DNA from: Manduca sexta | Lineage: Eukaryota > Arthropoda > Insecta > Lepidoptera > Sphingidae | Length of the DNA stretch: 64,000 nt | Assembly (NCBI RefSeq): GCF_014839805.1 | Contig: NC_051138.1 | Location: forward strand, 15,900,020-15,964,019 | Direction: 5' to 3' | Part shown: positions 46,490 through 58,783 of the stretch, in pieces | Layout of the letters: each line of letters starts with the position of its first letter | Numbering within the stretch: the stretch's first letter is position 1 | Position numbers and translations under genes: made by a program | Notes under the pieces: model-generated | Database searches by the model: none | Seen by the model: the letters and a program-made list of their open reading frames with translations, nothing else | What the model was told of the DNA's origin: nothing

Positions 46490-48586
46490 CAATACAAAAA
46501 TTCAGCCCTTAAAGAGGAATATTAGTCTAACACATAATCGGTGTTCTGCCACATTGAGCTTAAGACTAGGTCGGAATTTGAAGTATACTTATTCCAATGA
46601 CTATATGTATTTTTCTATGAAATATATGATCTCTGAGGCGTTTACAAATTGTCCGATAAGTATAAGTGACGTAAATCATTCTCCATGATATGTGTGACGT
46701 AATGAGTCTAATGAGGGAGAAGTTCTTTCGAGCCATACATTCGTATAGCCGATATCCGAAAAGATCTTTATGGATGAAGTTTTTAGGTTTCCATTTCATT
46801 TCCATTTTGCCAAAAAATAAAAAAAGTACTAAATACATAATACATAGACTTTATTCGTCAATTTATTTACAAACTTAAAAAATATCTTAAATTTATTCTT
46901 ATGATAATTTAGTCTCGAAACGTATAAAATATTATGCAATTTACATAAATGTCAACTTATAAAAATATAATACGTGTAAGTACATAATAAGTTACAACGT
47001 GAGGACTCGCTTTACGCGTTTTTTATTATGTTCAAATTGCAAACAAAATAAGGCACGACATTCACGTGCTGTGTGCGGGTCGTTAAAACGGTATTATTAC
47101 TGACAACTGGGGTTTATAGGAGAGTAAAGGGGTGAATGGGGTCAACAACGATTTAATTATATATTCCTGACTCACTATTACAAGGTCGTATGTTAATTTT
47201 ACGGTGCAAAAATTTAATTTAAATTTCACATATTGGTAAAAATTTGAAACGACAATAATTCGTGGTTCCTAATTTATATTTCAGGATTATTGGAAAATTT
47301 TCAATAATAAAGACTTAGCATCATTTGATATAATTTAATTTGCATGTAAATATACCATAGTACCTTGTTATAGTGAGAGCATTATATTTACACTCAATAT
47401 TACCTGTTTGATAATAAAATTTCTACAAAATGTCGCTAATCAAGTGTTTAATAACAATCGGTCCTTTTCATTTCCTAATTTCATCGAATCACTATCAACC
47501 CCAATTGACAGATAGTTCAGGGAACTACCACAAGACCTAGTCGTCAAAATATGTATTTGGTCCTTCTTGGACGTTTCAAAGGACACAAAATACTGTCCTA
47601 TTTTCGGCGTTTAAAGCGTAATTAAAGCATGAAAGTTAACGCGTCATAATAACAATTTAAAGGTGATCAACACGTATTGAACAAATGGGCTCCCACTTAT
47701 GGCACATAATACAGTCCCGTACTTAATGGGCGGTCGTTAGGGTAAGAACCCATAAGTAACAGTTAAATTCTATTCCGTTTATACACGGTAATATTTTGCT
47801 ATTTCATATATTGTACTTCTAGACAGTTGATTTATAATTTACATAGATTTATTTTCGAATATTTGAATATATGCGGATATTATGCCAACTTACAAAGAAA
47901 GGAGCGGAGATAAATGTAAATATCATAAATATTTATTGATATTCATTTAGAGCACACGAGATATTTCCAATTAATACAATCCATTGATGAGCGCTTAGTT
48001 TCATGGACTAGGTTCAGGCAGAGTACGACATATTAAAACACAATATTGTTCACCATTCTCTTACTTTTGGTACCTTACTGGATTGGGTAACTTTGACAAA
48101 ACGTTGAGTATTCTCGTTACATTGTGTCGTTACGATTAATGTTTATCCTAATAGGGTATTTTATCTCGCCTTCTCTCTCACACGCATGCATCTTAATTGC
48201 AATGACGTCATTAATCTATTTATTTGAAATTATTTTTTAAAAAGCTTGTGACTTACACGTTTATGAGTGGATCATATTTAATTTCAGGACTCTGATTAAA
48301 AAAAAATTAAACATAACAACTACCTTTTGTTGACGTTGGGGGTTAAAGATTAAAATACCCCATTGAATTACAAAAAAATTATACAACAGGCAATGCATTG
48401 GGCTAATTAACTGTACAGACTTAATAAAATGCCCATCTAGTACATTCCAAAACCTAAAAAGGATTCATTTTGAACTCTGTACCATCTTAACCTATCATAA
48501 AGTTAACACACCAGTAATACAAAGTTGCGGCCCACAGTCACGTGGAACACAAAGCTGACAAGCATAACCAATACTCAACTAAACAA
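46490..48586. other. Intergenic region, no gene seen
   Basis: AT-rich DNA between the repeat cluster and the 3' end of the Pvf gene. Around 48130-48300 there is a weak relative of the TA-type MITE core (TGACGTCA with flanking CTCTCTC). Nothing else recognised. Confidence 0.5.
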
Positions 48587-51076
48587 TCATACTACAATAG
48601 TTTTGTCAGGTTGGTACCTCGCGCGGTGCTGAAATCGTAACCTCCTAAACCTCTTGAGGGGGCATTTGCCGGTGCTCCTGTCGTACGCGCCGTACTCGCA
48701 TGTCGGGGGGTTGCAGTCCCCGTTGTCGACGCACACTCTGTCCCTGAGGCCGAAGTGCTCCTTCCCGCGCGCGAGAGAGACAGTCGCGGCGTTTGACGGT
48801 CTCTGGCCAGTCGCACACGCACGAGCACGAGCCGTTCTCGGGCATGTTCGCGAGGAATAGCGCTGGACACGTACATCTGTAAGGATTGCTATTCTTAAGG
48901 TGTCATGCGTTGTGTTTGATTATAACTTACTTTAAGCATCGTATTATGAAAAGTCAAACGGGCAATAAAGTTATTGTCTAAGAGCAATATACGCTTCTAT
49001 TCGAAGACTAATTCTGAGGGAAGCAGCTGTAGTTTCACAGATTCTACGCTGAACAGCTGCAGGATGTTTGTAAAATGAACAGATAGGAATAATGTTAATC
49101 GCTTCTTATTTATTTAATGTAATATAATATTAATACCTGCGTATTAGAGTCGGTCTAGTCGGTTCTTCGTTCTCAGGTTTTGGTTCTTCGGTGGGCACCC
49201 TCCAGTCGTTCTGGCGCTCATTGGGCAGGTCCCTCCTGGACTCCCGGCTTTCATACTTGGCGTCGATCCTGGTGCGCACCGTGCTTTGCAGAGTCTCCCG
49301 GGACACGCATGCGCATTGCGTGTGGTTGAAGAACAGCATGCTTGCGATTGGCATGCGTCCGTCAGCTTTGTGCAACTAGAAAGAATATCAAACAGTTCGC
49401 TTACGGCTTTACAGTTCATCAAGCAGGTATCTGATTGAATGACCTTCTGTCTACAATCTAAAAAGAGATGTGAAATATTCCAAGATAACCAGCACGGGTA
49501 TTGGGCTGTGCTTTAATATTTATTTATTCAGCAATCGGGGGAAATGACATGTGAAAACTTTAGATAGGCCATAAAGTTTGTTTATCTAGACCTGTCTATG
49601 TTTTTTGCTTTCATAGACAACTAAGTTAACGGTCCACGTAATGGTAGAGTGGTGATCCTTGGTCACTGACTTCTGCTTCTCAGACCCAAGCCAAGTCGCC
49701 GACTCTACCGAGTACCAAATATATAATAAGCAATTGTTGGACGACAATGTACACTGTATTTTACAAGCGTGAGTTATAAAATTTTATACTCACGTAGAAA
49801 GGTATTGCGACGTATTTCCCGTCGATGGGTGCGCAGACTTCCGCCTCATTGTTGCAGCAGCCAGCGTCGGGCGCGCACCTCAGTGTAGCTGCACGCATGG
49901 TGGCATGTATCTGGAATCATCGACATCATCATTATAATAGTATTTATTGCCAGCCAGCATTATAATAAACCTTGGCTTTTACTATAATGCTGGCGGTAAC
50001 AGCAGCCATTCGATGTCTATGTGAGAGTCCACGGATGGTGACAGTGGTGTCGTGAAACGAAATACAAAATCATTACTTAGACCAGCACTGAAAGGGAATA
50101 GCCGCCAAATTGTCAGGAAGACGTAGTGTTCGTGTAGTATGTTTGGCTCAAGACATCATAGGCAGTGCATTTGAATGATATACAGACAAGATAGAGTAGG
50201 TGTTTATATAGATAATATAAATAAGCACCCATATACACAAAATACTTTAAGGATGCATATTTGGCTCGAATGCATAAAATAGGTAATTTCTAAGTTTTCT
50301 TTGTCTTCCTTCAGATTTGTTTATCTGATAACCAATTGTAGTCGTAGGTATATCAGTATTTACCAATCAAGGAGCCCCTATGCTCTGCAAATGCTGTTTT
50401 GCGGTAAGACGTGGGGACCAGACTTATCACAGCATTGCTCCGTACTTAGCTAGGTAGTGTTGGTGAATATGCCACAGTGTACTCACACAGTGTCGGCGGC
50501 TGGCGCGAGCTGTCGCACAGTGAACCAGCGCGCCTGCGGGATGAGGCACTTGCTGCTGCGCACCACGCGCATCATGTTCGCGGTCGCGTCGTGCCGCAAC
50601 TGGTTCCGTCCTTTGGGAGTCAGCGCCGCTGAAAGGGAATGAATTGAACATGTCAGAATAGGTGCAGACGGAATTGTTAGTAGTTTTGTTATCCTTATAT
50701 TAGTTGAGTGGTGACGTGTTTGGGCTATCAACAGTACGCTGAGTTTTAAATTGTTCCTGATATGACGTTCCCTATCACATTATGGGAATGATGTATGAAT
50801 ATTGTTCGCGTGATCTATGAATTATGTGTGATTTACTGCTGATATTTCTCCAAATTTTTTTTACAACTCACAATCATCCAATATCCTAGGTCTCTCATTA
50901 GTGGCGGCTATAGGATCCACGGCAGACACCACGATGTCTTTATACGCATCCAATCTGGTGAGGCCGGACGGCGTGATGTCCAAGACTGGCTTCATGGTAG
51001 CGCCGGTATCGAGGTCATCGTCCGAATCCCAGTCCTTGTCGTTGGGGTAATCGCCTTCTGGAAGCTCTAGCTCGTC
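48587..51076 (-). CDS. Pvf: PDGF/VEGF-related growth factor (Pvf type), 5' exon missing
   Basis: Five exons with consistent phases: 50872-51076, 50487-50628, 49794-49910, 49137-49375 and 48587-48876 (stop TGA 48587-48589). Exons 2-4 carry the cystine-knot domain: SSKCLIPQARWFTVRQL, then PPCVQLH, RCAPDAGCCNNEAEVCAP, and FFNHTQCACVSR. The RC-xxxx-GCC spacing is that of insect Pvf factors, ligands of the Pvr receptor tyrosine kinase that guide hemocytes and epithelia. The last exon is a Cys-rich tail (CTCP, CSCVCDW, CVDNGDCNPPTC) like the C-terminal repeats of VEGF-C/D. A Glu/Asp-rich propeptide precedes the domain. Single indels break the frame in exon 3 (near 49870) and exon 5 (near 48775), both in GC-rich runs. 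The signal-peptide exon must lie upstream and was not found before the gap. Confidence 0.88.
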
Positions 51077-52592
51077 CTGAAACTAAGGAAAGATCAGGAT
51101 TAAATTTGGGGGTATAACACAGGATTTTTTTTTCTAAGACTGCGAAGTCATGTTTCTATATTGTACATCATGACGACGACTTGGAAATCAATTTATTATT
51201 AAATAATAGCAACATTAAATTACCATAAAATATGTATTCCTAAAATAACATACTTTTTAAGATACATGTGTATATTATCATCCAATTCAGCAGAAACGAT
51301 AGGAACCAAAATACATGGCGTGTTCATTTATATAGCTAAACTCGGAGACTTAACAAAAGCAACAAATAACTCAGAGATCAATAACATTTTCAGGGTTAGC
51401 ATTCTAATTCCGTAGGCCAGCCCTCCTAATGGCTGCTAATTTGTTACTCACAAACCCCTTGTTTCGATTTATAACAATGCCTAATATAGACACGAGAGGA
51501 CAGAGATGGAGTTGTATTGATTTTAAATGTCCCCCCACTGTTTTTTAAACCTAGCACGGGACAATTAATTGTGCCATGTTCTAGTGCAGGCCAAAATTTA
51601 TATAAACAATAGGTATTTAGATGTTGCGTCGCTTGACGGTCGAATTGACATCACCTGTTGTACTCAAAATACATTGTCTGCTTATGAAATGCGACTCGCA
51701 GTAAAGAAGCTTTGGCAGACTTTTACAAAAAGAACAAATAAAAAACCTTGATAGCTAAATTATATTTTACTATTATCTTCACTAATAATAGATACCGCTG
51801 CAAAATTGCTTAGATGAACTACAAGTCACTAAAACCCATGTAATAGATATTATGACTTAACAACATCCAAGTTTGAGAACTGTTAAAATGAAGTGAGATG
51901 GATTTTGAAATTATGAACTAGCGTACTCGTAATCACTTCAGTTGTGTATACAACAAAAACAAATTTAAATCGTGTGGTAATGAGGAATCACAAGCAATGC
52001 AGTGCCATGAGAAGCTTTTAATTCACAGAGTCTTGGCCAGTTGCCTTACTAGTGGTATGCAATTGCACAAAAAGGGGTCGTGCCCCATCTGCCCCAATCC
52101 GTCCCACCAGACCCTAAGTATGAACGGCGAGGCAGGTTCGAGAGCCGACGCCCAGAATAGCCCGGTTATTTAAAGAACCACCGGCGCATCTGTTTTATCT
52201 CACGACGCGCATACGATTTTTTGTAGTCCAATCGATCAAACGAGATATAAACTCGACTGTAGAATGTTGATTGCCAATGTTTATTTAAAACTAGCATTCA
52301 TTAATGCACTTATTGAAGTTAAGAGAACTTCTAATGGTACGGATTGCGTGATGATGAAAGATGGGCTTACTTGGAAACTGAAGTGAGATGGATTTTGAAA
52401 TTATGAGCACTAGGGTACTCGTAATCACTTCAGTTGTGTATGCAACAAAAACAATTTCAAATCGTGTGGTAAAGAAAATGGTCTGCTGCAATAAGACGAG
52501 TTTGGATAGAATTGTAAGTGGGGGTCGACCTGTACGGAGCAGTGTATAAATCTATGACGTCACAAAGGGTAAGGTTACCCCAGGCAATTCTT
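51077..52592. other. Region upstream of the first Pvf exon found; no gene seen
   Basis: Presumably Pvf intron or promoter. It contains a direct repeat of about 90 bp (51893-51985 and 52378-52475, over 90% alike) beginning AAGTGAGATGGATTTTGAAA. No exon with signal-peptide character and a matching donor could be supported. Confidence 0.5.
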
Positions 52593-53092
52593 NNNNNNNN
52601 NNNNNNNNNNNNNNNNNNNNNNNNNNNNNNNNNNNNNNNNNNNNNNNNNNNNNNNNNNNNNNNNNNNNNNNNNNNNNNNNNNNNNNNNNNNNNNNNNNNN
52701 NNNNNNNNNNNNNNNNNNNNNNNNNNNNNNNNNNNNNNNNNNNNNNNNNNNNNNNNNNNNNNNNNNNNNNNNNNNNNNNNNNNNNNNNNNNNNNNNNNNN
52801 NNNNNNNNNNNNNNNNNNNNNNNNNNNNNNNNNNNNNNNNNNNNNNNNNNNNNNNNNNNNNNNNNNNNNNNNNNNNNNNNNNNNNNNNNNNNNNNNNNNN
52901 NNNNNNNNNNNNNNNNNNNNNNNNNNNNNNNNNNNNNNNNNNNNNNNNNNNNNNNNNNNNNNNNNNNNNNNNNNNNNNNNNNNNNNNNNNNNNNNNNNNN
53001 NNNNNNNNNNNNNNNNNNNNNNNNNNNNNNNNNNNNNNNNNNNNNNNNNNNNNNNNNNNNNNNNNNNNNNNNNNNNNNNNNNNNNNNNNNNN
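52593..53092. other. Assembly gap, 500 N, between c3 and c4
   Basis: Exactly 500 N. c4 begins at 53093 with sequence already seen at 35125 in c2, so c3 and c4 are unlikely to be neighbours in this order. Confidence 0.99.
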
Positions 53093-54143
53093 GTAAAGCA
53101 AAAATCTGAGGTAGGAAAAATTTTATATTTTAATATCTATGATATGAATTCTTGTACAAATACAATCTGCACTAGTCCGGTTTTAATAATACTTTGAATT
53201 ATTACCTGGCCAGAAAAATAGAAAACCGGCTAGATGACGATGCCACTTTTGCTTTTCCATTTTAAATTTGTCGTAGTCTATACAATAAATTAGTTCCATA
53301 TTTTATTATAACATGTCGCTATGTTTTTTCCTGGTCAGATAGATTTAACATATTTTTTGTATACAACTAGAAAACGTGCCATACTGTTCGCCAGATGGTA
53401 AGTGTCACCGCCGCCACATACAGTAATAGTACCATCGGAAATTAGATTTACATTGTAAATCACTCTTCACCTACAGACAGAGGTTCTTTTTTAAATGCGA
53501 GCACGGCAAAGTGACTCAACTGCACTTGATGGTAAGTGGAGTGGGGTACGATAGAATGTCGACTGAGGAGTGATCTTCGACAGTCGACACAATTATGGCG
53601 GCCTGTTGGAACCGGATATACACAGGCTGATCCCGGAACGCGACTTACGTGGGCCAATATGGCGGGTTTTAACACCTTGTGTACGGTGGTCGCTATCTGG
53701 ACTAATATAAAACATATCCTACCAACAGCAAAAACATATTGCTAATGCCAATATTCAACAACGCTACTAGAAAGTAAACAAACGTCCCCGCCAATTGAAC
53801 CCGCGCCCCGCGCTCCGGCCGGTTTATCGCTGGCGCCACAAAGGTTGTCGCGATACGTCACAGCGAGTTCTATGTGGAAAATGCAAACTTGTTTGTGTGC
53901 CTAGTGCCCATCATTTATGGAGTAAATGTACGAAACATCTGTATATAACTATTTCCAAGGCAACAAATGTTCCTACATTTTCTAGTCCTGTAGTTTTCTA
54001 GTAATGGATAATAATCTGTAATGTACTGGGAACGGTTTTGTATTTGCCTTCATTGTTGCCTTCCTTCTTTGGCATTACGCGTGCAACAGACTATTATACC
54101 TATAGGATTTGTGTCACGACTATTTCTCGCCTAAATATAGCTA
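53093..54143. repeat. c4 start, near-identical to c2 end
   Basis: Same sequence and orientation as 35125-36178. Beyond 54143 c4 continues into new sequence leading to the third arrestin-domain gene and the last dynein exons, as expected for the continuation of c2. Confidence 0.95.
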
Positions 54144-55026
54144 CGTTTGAAGTTTACGAGCAATATGTCTCCGCCTCGTTTTTGCTATTATTTTTGTAAC
54201 AGGCACAGCAATATACATAAAATTAAAACAAAAAACTATCTAAGAAGCCTTTTTGTGTTATACAAATGATAGAGAATTATTTATTGAATAATATTTTTTT
54301 ATCTAGTTAGTTGTTTCAAAATGTATGTATTTTATTGTGATGTACTTTTTCCGACTGTGACAACAACCTCACTGCCTGGCAAGAAGTTCATGGCAATCGG
54401 TGTGAGTTAATAATTAGTTATAAAAACACATAAGGTACCTAGTCATATTTTGTAATACTGTTTAGACAGGAAAAATGTACCCTGGGACCATCACCCATTT
54501 CAAAGCAACCCTACTTACACAAAAGCCTTGATTTTGAAAGCATCCTTTTTTACTACGTAACTATTAACTTATTAATTTGTTTTCTTTGTTTTAAAGTTTT
54601 TATTATCTTCAATGCATGCGTATGGTTTAGCAATTTTATGCTTATGTGTCACGTTTGGAACGCAAACGATATAAGCGTAATCGTGAGTTTCCTTATGTCA
54701 TACATACCTAAATGTTAGGAAATCGTTCCTCTTTATTAATAATTAATTCGTACTTAGTTTAATTACAGCACAAGAAAAAACCTTTTAACAATACAATAAA
54801 GTTTATAATCGCTAAATTTCTTTGTACAAATGTTTTTATACAGCTAAATGACGAGATTTACAAGCCTTTCCCCTGATGGCTGGCGCCGCGACTAGTCACG
54901 GCTGCCCATAAACAGCTGTCACATCTAGAACTTTGAATTGCAAATTGTTGCATTGTGTTTGTCATACTGAGACATAGAATGCTGTTTCTCATAAAGCCCT
55001 CCGGCAGTCAGTCTTTGAACTTGCTC
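54144..55026. other. Dynein intron continuation on c4; no gene seen
   Basis: AT-rich, without recognisable repeats or open frames, between the overlap with c2 and the third arrestin-domain gene. Confidence 0.5.
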
Positions 55027-55995
55027 TTAAATTAGAACCATATAGCTCTTTCGGTTGATATTTCCTAACATTCCTGTATCCTCATCAACTTTACTGGTGC
55101 AGTCTCCCTCGCCGATGAGGATTGGCACCACAGTGGTGATGTTGCAGTAGGGCATCGGCAGCCTCACAGTCACCAGGATCTTGTACTCACTGCTTATCAC
55201 CTTGCTGTACTGCACGCTTCTGTGCTCTTCCAATATCGGAACGCTAATGTTGACGCTGGTCGTGTGTCGAGACGGTACTTTCGCTGTCTCTGTCGTACAA
55301 TCTTTTATTTTATGCGTTTCAATTGTTTTAGAGCCGCAATTGGATGTGTAGATTATGGTGCTGATTAGTTCCGCACGTATGCCCTTGATTCTTACAATCG
55401 ATTCGTTCGTTATCATTAATTTCAATTCCACCTTTTCCCCCGGCTTTATGTACGGTTTTGGAATCTCCGCTTTTAAACTCATCTTCTGTTTGCCGGTTGA
55501 GAGCTTGAGCAGCCTCTTGGTGGCCCGGATCGCTATTGGAATGTCTGGTATCAGAGGATCCAAGTAATTGTGCACTATCACCTCCGCTTCGACGAATCTT
55601 CTCAAAACATTAAACTTGCCTATTCTCCTGACCTCCAATGTTATTCGGTACGTGACGTTGCCATTTTGCCCGCTGAACGACGGCGGGATGGTTTTCGGCA
55701 GCGTGAAAAGGAACTTATCCTCGTAAGATCCAGCGGGCAGGATTTGCACGCTGTCGTCTTTCTGGTTGAGCAGGCTCATGGCTTGCAAAACATGATTTTC
55801 TGTCCCCAAGTACGTAGTGCATGCGTCATCCGTTACCCACGAGCACCACGATTCGCCTTTAAAGGACAGCGTGATATCTTCAAACTCTGTCGGCTGATCC
55901 ATCGCATATTTGACGACGCCAGAGACGATCCCGCCTGCATGATGCACACCATCCTCATTGGGTTTGTCTACTATTATTTGACACACGAATACCAT
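55027..55995 (-). CDS. Arrestin domain-containing protein, copy 3, without PPxY
   Basis: Intronless, 322 residues. I chose the ATG at 55995 (MVFVCQIIVDKPNEDGVHHAGG) because it aligns with the starts of both paralogs; the open frame goes ten codons further but without an ATG. N lobe: GVVKYAMDQPTEFEDITLSF, TLPKTIPPSFSGQNGNVTY. C lobe: KPGEKVELKLMITNESIV, VPILIGEGD. The tail (DEDTGMLGNINRKSYMVLI) has no PPxY, so it should not bind Nedd4-type ligases the way copy 1 does. It is the third member of the antisense cluster inside the dynein intron once c4 is placed after c2. Confidence 0.9.
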   Translation of the reverse strand: MVFVCQIIVDKPNEDGVHHAGGIVSGVVKYAMDQPTEFEDITLSFKGESWCSWVTDDACTTYLGTENHVLQAMSLLNQKDDSVQILPAGSYEDKFLFTLPKTIPPSFSGQNGNVTYRITLEVRRIGKFNVLRRFVEAEVIVHNYLDPLIPDIPIAIRATKRLLKLSTGKQKMSLKAEIPKPYIKPGEKVELKLMITNESIVRIKGIRAELISTIIYTSNCGSKTIETHKIKDCTTETAKVPSRHTTSVNISVPILEEHRSVQYSKVISSEYKILVTVRLPMPYCNITTVVPILIGEGDCTSKVDEDTGMLGNINRKSYMVLI

Positions 55996-57231
55996 AGTTG
56001 GTCGCACACTGCAACGTGTATTCAAAACAAGTTGCGAAAATAAATACGACTGAATAATATCGCGCAGAGTAAAGGGCTATTCACACGCGTCACGACAGGC
56101 GGGGATGTGAGCGGCCGAGACCGCGCGCGCGTGTACGTCGCGTGCCTCCGCTCGCCGGCTACTGGCGTTTGCGATTGTCAATATTGGCACCATAATCAAT
56201 GGCATTTGCGACAAATGCTAATTACGCAATATCTTGAATGACGATATATAAATCACTATTATTATGCTTCGTGTACGTCTTTGTTGTATCTGCGTCGTCT
56301 CGTGCGCATGCGTGTCTACCCCGTCACGTTGCTGAGAGAATACACTTAATGAATAAGCGTAGATAGGGCATTCAATATTACAAACATTATTTAATTCGTA
56401 AGCGAGACAAATATACGGTTTTATTCGGAAAGTGAGTGAGATGGCAACAGTAGGCGTAGAAACACTAGCTGGGGAATTTTGTTTGGCTGTAAACGCTTGG
56501 TATTGCACCCGGTCAGCGATTGACTAGGCAGAGCGCCACAGAATTATATATTATGTACATATAGATACGCTATCAGCAACTTGTTTACTCGGCAATGTGA
56601 TTTAATACCTAAATCCGCGAGTGTTATATTTCTTTGAAATTATTTCTTTACTTGTTTTTAGTTCGATAAAATAATATGATGTTGCAATTTTTCTAGGCAG
56701 TTTGTTTTGATACACAATTTTATACAGTAATTACTGTTTAGATTGTGAAGTATTGCCTTCTTGATTTATGAGCAGTGTAGTTACTGTTAAAATCGAGAGA
56801 AACTGGTTCTAATTTTTAGGGCGATTATTTCAAAAGCGTCTACTTCATTTTAGAGGGATATAAAGTTTACTAAATTTAAATACATATTCAGCTATCCTTC
56901 TGGAGATACATGAGCGTGAGCCTATATTCTTATTGAAACGGTAGTCATGTGACCGTTGATAGTTGACGAGTATTGAAATACCTTACGTGGTCCTTCTGAA
57001 GTAGCGTGAAGGAGTCTTAGTAGGACGACATGATTATTCCGTGTGGCATGAGATAGCCATCTGTTGCAATAAGATATTAAGAACGGCATCGCGTTTACCA
57101 TCAGGTGCAGTGCAGTCACTTTTTTGTGCCAGAAAAAAGAAAATACTTTCGTTAAATAACAGCCAGTATGTACTCTATAACTATTGAGAATTTTATAAAT
57201 AGTTGAACTAATATAAATCTTTGCATCACAG
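55996..57231. other. Upstream of arrestin copy 3; dynein intron; no gene seen
   Basis: A CG-rich patch with alternating GC dinucleotides (about 56090-56165) lies 100-170 bp upstream of the arrestin start and may belong to its promoter. The rest is AT-rich without coding signals. Confidence 0.45.
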
Positions 57232-57363
57232 TGGTCAATATTTGGAGGGTGCTAGTTGGTTCAAGTGGAGGCTACCTCCAGGAGCCGTTGCCGATGCAGC
57301 TGGTGTACCCCCTCACGCCCATACACTTCAAACCGATCAGGGCCACTGGCAAGCGTTTGAAGA
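57232..57363 (+). CDS. Dnah2: Dynein heavy chain penultimate exon, displaced on c4
   Basis: The acceptor CATCACAG|TGG joins in phase to exon 25 (ends at 28495, phase 2), giving VYIR-GQYLEGASW, the expected C-terminal dynein motif. The second half reads EPLPMQLVYPLTPIHFKPI in another frame, so one extra base lies near 57265-57280; the exon length of 132 nt is one more than phase requires. The donor is AAGA|GTTAGT. The exon lies 29 kb from exon 25 in the scaffold but about 10.8 kb from it if c4 follows c2. Confidence 0.85.
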
Positions 57364-57911
57364 GTTAGTATCAAAACTACACAGATTTAATATGACTGAG
57401 GATAATTACATGGGATTATTGCTATGTTTATATTGCCTTTGAAGACATTAATCAACACTACTATAATCAATTAATCATTTACTACAAGGAGAAGGTTTGT
57501 CCACAATATCCGAAAAAAGGTTCTTTCCTCCCGAGACGTGGAATGTCCGAGTGGATATAACAGCGTAGGTATGTGCGCTCAGTAAGAGATATAAATAAAT
57601 TCGATCAATCTGCCAAAAAATTATAGCAGTTGAATGTTCATCTTGAATCGAGAACTTCGTAGATTGTTGATACATAGCGATATATCCTGGTTTAAAGGTC
57701 ATGGCAAGGGGTTTTCTCCAGTAGTTAATCATCAAGCTAGCTGACACATTGTGCGCATTAATGATAGTAAGACAATTCCTAATGTTTGGTAATAATTTTC
57801 TGCTGACCGGTACTTGTGGATAAGAATCGATTGCTAAAGGCGATTAACAACTTATGACCAAGAAGCAAGTTTGTTCCACAATTATTCACTGTGTATATTG
57901 TTATGTGTCAG

Positions 57912-58052
57912 ATCGTTACATCTGCCCGTGTTACTACTACCCGATGCGCAAGGGGAGCGTTCGTGGTCGCAGTGGACCTTCCCTCCGGCAAGGAGACCTC
58001 TGACTTCTGGGTCAAGAGGGGCACCGCGCTTCTCTGCACCCTCGCTACTTAG
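57912..58052 (+). CDS. Dnah2: Dynein heavy chain last exon with stop, displaced on c4
   Basis: Acceptor TGTCAG|ATCG continues the previous exon in phase to give NRYICPCYYYPMRKG. After a single-base frame change near 57957 it reads AFVVAVDLPSGKETSDFWVK and then RGTALLCTLAT before TAG (58050-58052). The CPCYYYP block and the K-RGTALL ending are the normal dynein C-terminus. As in the previous exon, the length exceeds the phase requirement by one base, so a consensus insertion is more likely than gene decay. It converges on the Gln/Pro-rich gene, which ends 386 bp downstream on the other strand. Confidence 0.85.
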   Translation: MVTSARVTTTRCARGAFVVAVDLPSGKETSDFWVKRGTALLCTLAT

Positions 58053-58438
58053 TTATGAAGTGTAGTCAATTAGTTATACAATAAATTAGTCATAACAATG
58101 TGTTTGTATTATTGTAGTGTTTTTGTTTTGTTACTATAAGTACTTACCTTTTAAAGCATCGATTGATAAAGGATTATTGGATTAGAGTACAGTAAAATAC
58201 GATATTTTTTATGATAACTCGTTAGACAGAAAAACAAATTTATACCAAACATTTTACTTGGTGTTTCGATTGGCTTTAGAGATAAATCTAGATTACATTC
58301 GCAGGTGTTTTTTTGTCAAGTATAAACGTGCAAGTCGTTCGCTGGATAGAAGTGTATGCTAACTGAACAAGGCTGCAATTATCACATTTCTTCTTTTTTT
58401 TACTATAATAGAGTTTAGGTTCCAATAAAAATAAAGTC

Positions 58439-58591
58439 TTATAATGTCGGCCACCCACGCAGCTGGTCCAGGCTGATGAAGACTGGCTTGCTGTTGATGT
58501 CGCAGGAGCAGTAGCATCTGCCGCTGTTAGACCCGTCGCTCACTACAAGGGTTTTATAGTTCACCTCCGTTTCGATCGCTTGTTGTACGTC
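58439..58591 (-). CDS. Last exon of the Gln/Pro-rich gene, with Cys cluster
   Basis: Acceptor AATTCCAG|ACGT (58591) joins the giant exon in phase 1, giving SIHG to D-VQQAIETEVNYKTLVV, then SDGSNSGRCYCSCDINSK and PVFISLDQLRGWPTL before TAA at 58439-58441. This CYCSC motif holds the only clustered cysteines of the protein. A Cys-tagged C-terminus after a long repetitive body suggests disulfide-linked assembly; that is inference. The gene ends facing the dynein stop at 58052. Confidence 0.72.
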   Translation of the reverse strand, partial: DVQQAIETEVNYKTLVVSDGSNSGRCYCSCDINSKPVFISLDQLRGWPTL

Positions 58592-58783
58592 TGGAATTAT
58601 TTTTATTAAAATTTTGTTACTTATGGTTCACAGTTCGAAGATGTGGTTGTATTGAATAAAAAAATACGCTGAAAATATTTTGACTTATTATTTTTGCTCG
58701 CGATTCCGCCCGCGGCTCCCCGTTGCAAGGATAAAAGTAACAGGTTATATTAATAAGTAAAATTGATTAAAAAATGGTCTTAC

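Noticed and set aside
52291..52491. Candidate Pvf 5' exon on the minus strand
   Set aside because: No cleavable signal peptide or donor in phase, and it overlaps the direct repeat.
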